A stretch of DNA of 64,000 nucleotides from Phycisphaerae bacterium (GTDB lineage Bacteria; Planctomycetota; Phycisphaerae; UBA1845; CAIVHJ01), in assembly GCA_022072405.1 (NCBI GenBank), contig JAJVHX010000019.1:46822-110821 (forward strand), given 5' to 3'. Every line of letters starts with the position of its first letter. Position 1 is the first letter of the stretch. Shown one piece after another: positions 33,530 to 40,611 of the stretch. Under the pieces are notes generated by a model, which saw nothing but the letters and a program-made list of their open reading frames with translations, did not search any database and had not been told where the DNA came from. The position numbers and the translations under genes are program-made.

Positions 33530-34195
33530 TTAAGATATGGCAGTATTAGGTTGGTTGCTGTTGGAGAGTACCCGGTAAGTAAGTTGCTGCATTTCTAAGG
33601 CTAAATCCACGCTGCAAACCGAATGGCCCGTGGAGTAATTAAGCGTGGCAGGAGCGAAATTCAAAATACCCTGAATGCCTGCCTGAAACGCCTGGTCAGC
33701 AACAATCTGAGCAACCGATGCAGGTACGGTCAGAATAGCAAGGCGTATATCCAACGTTTGGACCAGGCTAGAGAGTTCGTCCAGGTGTTGAATCTGCAGC
33801 TTACTGACTGGACTGACCGGTGTGCCTACCTTGGCTAGATCGATATCACAAACTGCTACAATATCGAATCCCTGGCCGGAAAAACCACCATAGGCAGCCA
33901 ATGCCCGCCCCAAATTCCCCGCCCCAATAATAACCACCCGCCAGTTACGATCGGTCCCTAATATCCGCCGAATACGCTCGATCAGATCACCCACAGGATA
34001 TCCGATGCCGGGATGGCCGAACGGACCAAAATAGGCCAGATCTTTTCGTACCTGGGCATCGCTGATGCCGACAGCATCGCCCAGGTGGCGACTGGAGACG
34101 GTACGCAATCCCTGCTGCTGTGAAAGCAGCAACTGCCGCAAATACAAACTGAGGCGCTGAATGGTGGCGGATGGAATTTCTATCGGTTTCGCCAT
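33530..34195 (-). CDS. rex: Redox-sensing transcriptional repressor Rex
   Basis: Rex binds NADH/NAD+ and represses fermentative and respiratory genes when NADH is low. The 221-residue protein has the winged-helix N-terminus (IPSATIQRLSLYLRQL, DAQVRKDLAYFGPFG), the LGTDRNWRVVIIGAGNLGRAL Rossmann motif with GxGxxG, the conserved CDID segment, a middle LTVPA and a C-terminal domain-swapping helix. FGPFGHPGIGYPV is the typical FGxFGxxGxGY signature. Its placement near carbamate kinase could mean a link to fermentative energy metabolism, but that is inference. No target operator was identified in the window. Confidence 0.95.
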   Translation of the reverse strand: MAKPIEIPSATIQRLSLYLRQLLLSQQQGLRTVSSRHLGDAVGISDAQVRKDLAYFGPFGHPGIGYPVGDLIERIRRILGTDRNWRVVIIGAGNLGRALAAYGGFSGQGFDIVAVCDIDLAKVGTPVSPVSKLQIQHLDELSSLVQTLDIRLAILTVPASVAQIVADQAFQAGIQGILNFAPATLNYSTGHSVCSVDLALEMQQLTYRVLSNSNQPNTAIS

Positions 34196-34344
34196 GAGTG
34201 GATTCGGGATGTGAAGTGCGCCGATCGGACCAGAACCGACGAATCACAACCCCTATCTATCTTATGGTTTAACATGGAGCGACGTCAAGACCGGGCAAAT
34301 ATCACCCTAAATCCTCAAGTCCGGCCTTTTGAGCACGACATTGA

Positions 34345-34374
34345 TTGATACTGCTGCCCGAATCGTTGTAATAT
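34345..34374 (+). promoter_or_regulatory. Promoter of the secreted protein gene at 34467
   Basis: TTGATA (34345-34350), an 18-base spacer, then TAATAT (34369-34374). The predicted transcription start near 34381 leaves an 86-base leader before the TTG start codon at 34467. Confidence 0.55.
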
Positions 34375-34466
34375 ATATAGCCCAAGCACTTGAACTGTGT
34401 GGAGACCTTTGATAATTTCTCGGGATTCTACCAGTCTACTCCTTCTTCCCTAAGGAAGCTCTAAGG

Positions 34467-35603
34467 TTGAAAACCAGATTTGCCATTCAAACGATGTTAG
34501 TACTGTCCCTGCTGACGGTACACTCCCTAATTACCGGCAGCGCACTGGCCCAGAATGCAACCGACACACTGGCTCCCATGCGCACCAAAGCGCAGCTAGA
34601 TCCAAGCGACCTGCAGGCACTGGGTCAATATTTTGATGCCGCCATTGAAGCATTGCATAGTCGAATCACTGATCCCAAGGCCGCTCGGCGTTATCTCAAC
34701 ACCATCGCAGCCGACTACAATCACGCTGATAATCAACCGGCATTCCGCAATGCGTATGTTGAACAACTGGTGCAGAAAACTGTGGAGCAGTTATCATCAG
34801 CAGATGTTCCCCTGGCGACGACCCTGCTGATGGCCGTCAAGCAAATGCAGGACATTCGTACCCTCGTGGTTTATCAGTCAGGACTGTCTTCCTCGATTGA
34901 TGCGGTCCGACTGTTGAGTTTTAGCGGCCTGGAATCGATACGCACTCCCTTAGACAACTCGACGAACGAATTGACTGCTGTACTGAGCCTGCTGGAAAAA
35001 CAATTAGCCCAGGAAAAAAGCACGATCATCCTGAATCGAGCGTATCAATTACTTTCATTTAATGCACAAAAGGAACTGCAGATTCGTATTCTCGTGGCAG
35101 GCTTGAAACGGCGTCTGGATTCTTATGCCCAAACAGGCTCGATCGCGGAACAAATTGATCTGACCCTCTACAACCGTTTATTGAATTTTCGCGCCAGTAT
35201 CGGCGCAGCCGATCGCGGTCCGCTGATTAATCTGCTCGCCGCCGTACTGGTACACTATACACATCGTTACATTTATTCGGATCTGTCTCAATCGGCGCGG
35301 GATAACCTGGTCGTCGCCATTACTCAGGCGGAGAAGTTGCTGGCCGAGTTGACTGAAATCAAACCGGAAAGCGGTGGTTTGACCAGTGCTTGCCAATCTG
35401 CAGGGGCTGAGCGTCAGCAGAATATCAAAAATGCGCTGTTCAAGTGGGTTGGCAGTGCTGCTGCTCCAGGTGTCTTAAATGGGAATCCCTGGCAGGTTCC
35501 CGTTAACGCTGGCCTCACTCTTAAGTTTGATGAACAGGCTCAGGAACATCATAACGAAGAGACCGGTGAATCACCCACGAGTGAAGAGCCGAATAAGTCC
35601 TGA
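34467..35603 (+). CDS. Secreted protein of unknown function
   Basis: The 378-residue product begins with a clear Sec signal peptide (MKTRFAIQTMLVLSLL, cleavage after SALAQ near residue 29). The mature part is mainly helical, rich in Leu, Ala, Gln and Ser, without recognisable motifs; a C-terminal acidic, Pro/Glu-rich tail ends it. The initiation codon is read as TTG 34467 because it supplies the basic n-region of the signal peptide and has AAGGA about 10 bases upstream; the next ATG (34494) would leave a weaker signal. A 34-residue stretch near 315-350 contains WVGSAAAPGVLNGNPWQ, similar in ending (GNPWQ) to the protein encoded at 1503-3260, which may be coincidental. Confidence 0.65.
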   Translation: MKTRFAIQTMLVLSLLTVHSLITGSALAQNATDTLAPMRTKAQLDPSDLQALGQYFDAAIEALHSRITDPKAARRYLNTIAADYNHADNQPAFRNAYVEQLVQKTVEQLSSADVPLATTLLMAVKQMQDIRTLVVYQSGLSSSIDAVRLLSFSGLESIRTPLDNSTNELTAVLSLLEKQLAQEKSTIILNRAYQLLSFNAQKELQIRILVAGLKRRLDSYAQTGSIAEQIDLTLYNRLLNFRASIGAADRGPLINLLAAVLVHYTHRYIYSDLSQSARDNLVVAITQAEKLLAELTEIKPESGGLTSACQSAGAERQQNIKNALFKWVGSAAAPGVLNGNPWQVPVNAGLTLKFDEQAQEHHNEETGESPTSEEPNKS

Positions 35604-35764
35604 TACCACCAGCCATCAATATTCTACCTGCCATTCAGTTAAAGTTGCTTCTGTTATGATCATTCCCGCTCGATCCCCAAGGCTTCAGGCACACTAGCGC
35701 TGATAATTGACAAGCCGCCCGATGTCGCTACAGTGCAAGATGACAAGTGGATCAGGAGAAGCGT

Positions 35765-36901
35765 ATGGCCCGCAAATTATCTGAACGACCCTCGGTAATT
35801 GTCGCGCAACGAATTAAGCATTGTCGAAAACTGATGAAGCGACAGGGTATCAGCAATTTACTGATTACTCGCCGTGCGGATCAGTTTTACCTGACTGGAT
35901 TTAATGGCGAGGATGGGGCCGCAATAATTACTCAGAAGGCTGTCCATATTATTACGGATGGACGCTTTTTTGAGGAATTTCAGCGCGACGTGCCCTGGGC
36001 TGTACAACACCTGCGTTCCAATAAACTGAGTGACGCATTAGCCCTCGCCGCTCAGCAAGCCCAATGGCCTCATCTGCATTTCCAGGCCGATCATTTAACA
36101 GTCTCCGGCTTGCATGCGATGCAATCAGCCTGCAAGAAAATTAAGTTTAACCCGGTAACTGGCTTGGTGGGGGAACTGCGTCTACTTAAAGATACGTCTG
36201 AAATCACTGCCATTCGCCGCTCGATAGACGTAGCGGAGGCGGCTTTTCTAAGCCTGCGGAAAGCGCTGCAGGTTGGAATGACCGAGATGGAAATTGCCGC
36301 ACTTCTGGAATATGAAATGAAGAGTCGCGGCGCCACTCGCCCCAGTTTTGAAACCATCGTAGCCGAAGGACCCAATTCTGCCGCCCCCCATGCGATACCG
36401 GGTTCACGCCGGTTGAAAGCGGGCAGCCTCCTACTAATTGACTGGGGTGCGGTAGTGAATGGGTATTGCAGCGACTTGACCCGCATTCTCTTCATCGATA
36501 CCATTTCTGATCGCTATAAACGCTTATATGAAATTGTGTTAGAAGCACAGATGCGGGCGATAGCCGCTATCGCTCCTGGCCGTCGAATGTGTGACATTGA
36601 TCAGATCGCCCGTGACTATATTACAGAAAACGGTTACGGTAAGGAATTCAGCCATGGCTTGGGCCACGGTATCGGCTTGGATATTCATGAGGAACCCCGC
36701 GTTCGGCCGACGATTACGGAAACGCTGAAACCGGGTATGGTGGTTACGGTCGAACCGGGTATTTATGTTTCCGGTTTGGGTGGCGTGCGGATTGAAGATG
36801 ATATTCTGGTAACAGCCAAAGGCCACGAAGTATTAACCAGCGTGAGCAAATCGCTCACCACTGCCCTCATCAAGATCAACCGGCACACGAGAAAAGGCTG
36901 A
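35765..36901 (+). CDS. pepP: Xaa-Pro aminopeptidase (M24B)
   Basis: The 378-residue enzyme is a pita-bread metallopeptidase removing N-terminal residues before proline. The N-terminal creatinase-like domain (about 15-140) is followed by the catalytic domain with metal ligands: Asp in LIDWGAVVNGYCSDLTR (two Asp), His in GHGIGLDIHEEP, Glu in VVTVEPGIY and Glu in GVRIEDDILV. FSHGLGHGIG is the family hallmark. ATG 35765 has AGGAG 6 bases upstream, so the GTG at 35747 is not used. Followed closely by accB, with which it may share a transcript; a pepP homologue often precedes efp-accB-accC in bacteria, and here efp is absent. Confidence 0.93.
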   Translation: MARKLSERPSVIVAQRIKHCRKLMKRQGISNLLITRRADQFYLTGFNGEDGAAIITQKAVHIITDGRFFEEFQRDVPWAVQHLRSNKLSDALALAAQQAQWPHLHFQADHLTVSGLHAMQSACKKIKFNPVTGLVGELRLLKDTSEITAIRRSIDVAEAAFLSLRKALQVGMTEMEIAALLEYEMKSRGATRPSFETIVAEGPNSAAPHAIPGSRRLKAGSLLLIDWGAVVNGYCSDLTRILFIDTISDRYKRLYEIVLEAQMRAIAAIAPGRRMCDIDQIARDYITENGYGKEFSHGLGHGIGLDIHEEPRVRPTITETLKPGMVVTVEPGIYVSGLGGVRIEDDILVTAKGHEVLTSVSKSLTTALIKINRHTRKG

Positions 36902-36944
36902 ATGATGCCTTACCTGCCGGATTACGTTTGTTGTGGAGATGTGT

Positions 36945-37406
36945 GTGTCAGAAATAGATTTTAATGCCATGGAACGTCTGGTTGGCCTGATGAAAGAGAA
37001 CGATCTGAACGAACTGGACTATAAATGTGGAGATCTGGAAATCACCCTCAAGCGGGGTGGTAGTACGGTGATGGCTCCCCTGCCGATGATGGCCCCGCCC
37101 ACGGCCCAGGTCGCGGTACCTACTGTGCCCACTACTCATCAGCCCGCGATCGACGAACTGGCGGGCATGTTGACCATTAAATCACCTATGGTAGGTACCT
37201 ATTATTCCTCCTCCAGCCCCGACACGCCCCCATTTGTAAAACCGGGAGATCGCGTCAGTGCGGAGAGTACGGTTTGCATCATAGAAGCGATGAAAGTCTT
37301 TAATGAGATCAAGGCTGAAATACAGGGCACCATTGAACGTGTCCTGGTGTCCAACACCCAGGCGGTAGAATATGGCCAGCCTCTCTTTCTGGTTCGACCG
37401 GATTGA
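36945..37406 (+). CDS. accB: Biotin carboxyl carrier protein of acetyl-CoA carboxylase
   Basis: The 153-residue subunit carries biotin between the carboxylase and carboxyltransferase of acetyl-CoA carboxylase, which makes malonyl-CoA for fatty-acid synthesis. N-terminal helix (NAMERLVGLMKENDLNELDY), Pro/Ala/Val-rich linker and C-terminal biotinyl domain with the target Lys in IIEAMKVFNEI are all present, plus the VKPGDRVS turn. GTG 36945 is the likely start, since GGAG (36935-36938) lies 6 bases upstream; a GTG at 36933 would place that signal inside the gene. Followed by accC 75 bases downstream. Confidence 0.95.
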   Translation: MSEIDFNAMERLVGLMKENDLNELDYKCGDLEITLKRGGSTVMAPLPMMAPPTAQVAVPTVPTTHQPAIDELAGMLTIKSPMVGTYYSSSSPDTPPFVKPGDRVSAESTVCIIEAMKVFNEIKAEIQGTIERVLVSNTQAVEYGQPLFLVRPD

Positions 37407-37481
37407 TGGCTGACGCGCCACCGGTCCGCCCTTAATTACACCATCGGAAATATCCATACTATCGCGAGTGCCTATAGAATC

Positions 37482-38834
37482 ATGTTTGCCAGAATATTAA
37501 TTGCCAATCGCGGTGAAATCGCTTTACGCATCCTGCGGGCCTGTCGGGAACTGGGCGTTCAGACCGTGTGCGTATTTTCCGAAGAAGATCGCCATGCCCG
37601 CTATCTGACCCTGGCGGATCATTCCGTCTGCATCGGGCCCGCCAGCCCCAGCCAGAGCTACCTGCGCGGTGATCGCATCATCGCCGCAGCCGAAGTTTAC
37701 AACGTGGATGCTATTCACCCAGGGTATGGTTTTCTGGCGGAGAACCCGCAATTCGCCGAGCAATGTCGGGACTCGAAAATTCAGTTCATCGGCCCGGATG
37801 CGGAATCGATGCGCCTCTTGGGCAATAAAGCCGAAGCTAAAAAGCTGGCCAAAAAAGCCGGTGTACCTACCGTCCCCGGCAGTGAAGACGTGATTGAAGA
37901 CGATGAAGAAGCGGTGACCCTGGCCCGCAAGATCGGTTACCCGGTGATCATCAAAGCAGTAGCAGGCGGTGGCGGACGCGGCATGCGCGTCGCGCATAAT
38001 GAAGCCAATCTGCGTTCCGCCCTGTATCAGGCTCGCATGGAAGCGGAGGCAGCGTTCAAGGATGCCGCCATCTATCTCGAAAAGATGATCGAACGTCCCC
38101 GCCATGTTGAAGTCCAGATCATGGCTGACTCGAAGGGTAATACGCTGCATCTTTATGAACGTGATTGCAGTGTGCAGCGCCGTTTTCAGAAGTTAATCGA
38201 GGAATCACCTTCCCCCGCACTGGATGAACGTACCCGCACGGAATTGTGCAAAGCTGCGGTACGGCTCTGTAAAACCGCCAACTACGTCAACGCCGGAACG
38301 GTGGAGTTCCTGGTGGATCAGGCTCATAACTATTATTTCATTGAGGCCAATACTCGTATTCAGGTGGAACATCCGGTCACCGAGATGATTACCGGCCACG
38401 ATCTTGTACAATGGCAATTGCGTATCGCCGCGGGCGAAGAACTGACCCTGAAGCAACGGGATATCATCGTAAATGGTGCAGCCATCGAATGTCGCATCAA
38501 TGCCGAAGACCACGCCGAAGGATTTCGCCCCTGTCCCGGTCCGGTCGATGTACTTTATCCGCCGGGTGGTATGGGTATCCGCTGGGATTCCTATATCGTC
38601 CCCGGATCGCGCATTTCGCCGGCTTACGATTCGATGATCGGCAAGCTGATCGTCCATCGCCCGACCCGAGAGCAGGCGATTCGCACTCTGCAATGGTGCT
38701 TAAACGAGTTGGAAATCAAACCGATTAAAACCACCATCCCCTTCCATCGGGCCATCTTATCCCTGCCGGAATTCATCGATGGTCAGGTGGATACCGGCTT
38801 CGTGGAACGCTCGTTCATCAATCCCCCGAAATAA
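37482..38834 (+). CDS. accC: Biotin carboxylase subunit of acetyl-CoA carboxylase
   Basis: The 450-residue ATP-grasp enzyme carboxylates biotin on AccB using bicarbonate and ATP. Hallmarks: [51 protein letters not shown], the ATP-binding glycine loop [30 protein letters not shown] and [16 protein letters not shown] with the catalytic Arg and Glu. Length matches the family. It lies 75 bases after accB on the same strand. The carboxyltransferase genes accA and accD are not in the window. Confidence 0.97.
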   Translation: MFARILIANRGEIALRILRACRELGVQTVCVFSEEDRHARYLTLADHSVCIGPASPSQSYLRGDRIIAAAEVYNVDAIHPGYGFLAENPQFAEQCRDSKIQFIGPDAESMRLLGNKAEAKKLAKKAGVPTVPGSEDVIEDDEEAVTLARKIGYPVIIKAVAGGGGRGMRVAHNEANLRSALYQARMEAEAAFKDAAIYLEKMIERPRHVEVQIMADSKGNTLHLYERDCSVQRRFQKLIEESPSPALDERTRTELCKAAVRLCKTANYVNAGTVEFLVDQAHNYYFIEANTRIQVEHPVTEMITGHDLVQWQLRIAAGEELTLKQRDIIVNGAAIECRINAEDHAEGFRPCPGPVDVLYPPGGMGIRWDSYIVPGSRISPAYDSMIGKLIVHRPTREQAIRTLQWCLNELEIKPIKTTIPFHRAILSLPEFIDGQVDTGFVERSFINPPK

Positions 38835-38855
38835 CCGCCTGTATCCGGTTCAAAC

Positions 38856-38861
38856 TATAAT
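38856..38861 (+). promoter_or_regulatory. -10-like TATAAT directly before the pabA/trpG-like start
   Basis: A perfect TATAAT ends 5 bases before the ATG at 38867, which puts the expected transcription start at the start codon. No -35 (region AACCGC at 38833-38838) and no Shine-Dalgarno are visible, so a leaderless transcript is possible but unproven. Confidence 0.35.
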
Positions 38862-38866
38862 TCAGT

Positions 38867-39463
38867 ATGATTCTGCTAATCGATAATTATGATTCTTTTA
38901 CCTACAATCTGGCGCGTTCCATCAAGACGGTCGTGCCCAATCAACGTCTCGCAGTGGTTCGTAATGATGAGTTCACTGTTGCTGATGTAATCGCCCTGCA
39001 ACCACAAGCTGTTGTTATCTCCCCCGGACCGGGAACCCCATTGAATAGCGGCTTATGCATGGATATGCTGCGTGCTCTACCGCGCGATTGGCCAGTGCTG
39101 GGGATTTGTCTGGGTATGCAATCACTGGCGGTGGCTGATGGTGGGAAATTGCATGTTGCTGAACGCTTATGGCATGGAAAAACAGACTGGGTTCATCACT
39201 CCGGGGAGGGATTGTTTGACGCCCTGCCCAGCCCGATAAGGGTCATGCGCTATCATTCATTAATTGTTGATCGCATCACCCTGCCGGCGAGTTGGCGGAT
39301 CACCGCCAAGACCTCCGCCGACGAGATAATGGCAATGGAAGCATTTCGACAGCCACGCCATGGCGTCCAGTTTCACCCGGAAAGTTTCGCCACCGAGCAG
39401 GGTCACCATCTCCTACACAATTTTTTCAAACTCATCCGCCAGCCTGTCTCAGGCACTTTTTAA
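38867..39463 (+). CDS. Class I glutamine amidotransferase, anthranilate/aminodeoxychorismate synthase component II
   Basis: The 198-residue protein is the glutaminase subunit of the PabA/TrpG family, which feeds ammonia to the chorismate-using subunit. DNYDSFTYNL, SPGPGTP, the nucleophile Cys in VLGICLGMQSLA, MRYHSLIVD and the His-Glu of GVQFHPES are all seen. Whether the product is for tryptophan or folate cannot be decided because the component I gene (trpE or pabB) is not nearby. The gene ends inside the convergent B12-binding-fold gene (15-base overlap). It has no clear ribosome binding site. Confidence 0.92.
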   Translation: MILLIDNYDSFTYNLARSIKTVVPNQRLAVVRNDEFTVADVIALQPQAVVISPGPGTPLNSGLCMDMLRALPRDWPVLGICLGMQSLAVADGGKLHVAERLWHGKTDWVHHSGEGLFDALPSPIRVMRYHSLIVDRITLPASWRITAKTSADEIMAMEAFRQPRHGVQFHPESFATEQGHHLLHNFFKLIRQPVSGTF

Positions 39464-40195
39464 CATTCCACTTTCATACTGGGCCAATAGCGGCGGACGA
39501 CGGCGGCGGCGACGCTTCTTGGGTGTTCCTGGAGCTTTGACTGACGGGACATGGGGTTCGGCAGCTTCAGCCACTGCCAGGGCTTGCTGAGCATCAGGAG
39601 CATAGAGATCAGCATTGATCTCCATCCATAATTCCTCAGCCCGATTGAATACACCACCGGTGATCATCACGTTCATAGATGGGTTAACACCCACCTCGCG
39701 AATCAGGTCAATCAAGGCCCGTAATTGGGGAACGCCGCCGGCGCTCATTCCGTACACCATTAAGATTTCCGGACGAAGCTGACCGATCAGGGCCAGCAAC
39801 TCATCATGCGGAACACCGCCACCCACGAAATAGACCTGCCATCCGTGAGCTTCAAACAGATCAGCACACATCTGGGCACCGAGTTCCGGGCTTTCTCCAT
39901 CGGCGCAGGTGATGATGATCCTTTTACCATTGGCTTGCCGCCGCTGCAGACAGCGCTGAACCTGATCAGCCAGACAGCGATTGATTCGCGTCGCCATATG
40001 CTCAGCAGCGATATTGATGCGATCCTCGCGGAACAGCCGCTCCACCTGTTCCATGGCTGGCCACAGCAGTTCGTGATAAACAGCTTCCGGCTCCTGCCGG
40101 GCCTCCATGTTTTGCCAAACCAGTTCTCCACAGGCTTGGCGTTGTCCTTGTAATAATTTTTCAAGATACAGATCGCGCAGCGCAGTCAGAGACAT
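39449..40195 (-). CDS. Cobalamin-binding-fold protein with axial His position replaced
   Basis: The 248-residue protein has the two-part layout of B12-binding regulators: an N-terminal four-helix cap (about 10-85, PEAVYHELLWPAMEQVERLF) and a Rossmann-like domain (about 90-220). In CarH-type domains the signature is E-x-H-x-x-G, where His coordinates cobalt. Here it reads DGESPELGAQM, with Pro where His would be. Downstream G-G-G-V-P, YGMSAGG and MITGGVF blocks keep the fold. The C-terminus is strongly basic (PKKRRRRRRPP). So the protein may bind cobalamin without the His ligand, bind another ligand, or serve as a scaffold. It is followed on the same strand by nothing close; the last 15 bases overlap the convergent pabA-like gene. 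Confidence 0.65.
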   Translation of the reverse strand: MSLTALRDLYLEKLLQGQRQACGELVWQNMEARQEPEAVYHELLWPAMEQVERLFREDRINIAAEHMATRINRCLADQVQRCLQRRQANGKRIIITCADGESPELGAQMCADLFEAHGWQVYFVGGGVPHDELLALIGQLRPEILMVYGMSAGGVPQLRALIDLIREVGVNPSMNVMITGGVFNRAEELWMEINADLYAPDAQQALAVAEAAEPHVPSVKAPGTPKKRRRRRRPPLLAQYESGMLKSA

Positions 40196-40331
40196 GATGG
40201 CAGCTCCTCATGCGAACCGGACAGGAGTTGGGCCTGTTATCTGCTGGGCCTCCTGCCCGAACATGAGGACGCGGTTCGCGGTTAGCGGGTGAGCAATGTG
40301 ACGGGACTCCGCCCGTCCAGCCAAATACGAG

Positions 40332-40448
40332 TTACACGGGAAGTGCCAGAATCGTCAAAGCCATTTGCAGCCCGGCGTATAAGGCATATCCCAATCCACA
40401 ACAACCGACATAATGAATCAGTACACCATCTTCCCAGGTCATTCTCAT
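40332..40448 (-). CDS. Small membrane protein, 38 residues
   Basis: A short frame not obvious by length alone encodes MRMTWEDGVLIHYVGCC followed by a single hydrophobic helix (GLGYALYAGLQMALTILAL) and a final Pro-Val. Support: GGGGAG (40460-40455) lies exactly 6 bases before the ATG, an excellent ribosome binding site, and the hydrophobic span is long enough to cross a membrane. It lies 136 bases upstream of the B12-binding-fold gene, on the same strand. An AT-rich region upstream (40463-40611) could carry its promoter. No family is recognised; two adjacent Cys residues at the start of the helix are notable. Confidence 0.55.
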   Translation of the reverse strand: MRMTWEDGVLIHYVGCCGLGYALYAGLQMALTILALPV

Positions 40449-40611
40449 AAAATACTCCCCATCAAAATCGTTTTACTCAGGACCAGTAAGCAACCAAATT
40501 GTTAAAATAGTAAACTTGGAAGCTTTAGATAATTTTCAATCGGTGTATGAGAAATGATTTCTTGAGAAAAAATGTTAACATAGATAATTTAACAAAAATG
40601 TAGGGGGAATG
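40449..40611. promoter_or_regulatory. A/T-rich intergenic region upstream of the small membrane protein
   Basis: This stretch is far more A/T-rich than its surroundings. It includes TTGTTAA (40498-40504) and GTTAACAT and TTTAAC direct/inverted motifs (about 40571-40595), plus the palindrome AGAAATGATTTCT (40551-40563). It could be the promoter/operator for the small minus-strand gene and the terminator area of the DUF4159 gene, which ends at 40612. No hexamer pair is convincing. Confidence 0.35.

Noticed and set aside
34430..34466. Hairpin or riboswitch in the leader of the secreted protein gene at 34467.
   Set aside because: Only a short A/T-rich leader with no stable stem is visible.
39449..39463. 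Overlapping stop regions of the pabA-like and B12-fold genes, and likewise of ridA-like and rng (55748-55771), as possible antisense control.
   Set aside because: Short convergent overlaps are common in compact genomes and no further feature supports regulation.
40490..40600. Rex-operator-like sequences (TTGTTAA, GTTAAC, TTTAAC).
   Set aside because: Spacing and symmetry do not match a Rex site, and the position is the 3' end of the DUF4159 gene in an A/T-rich stretch where such matches are expected.
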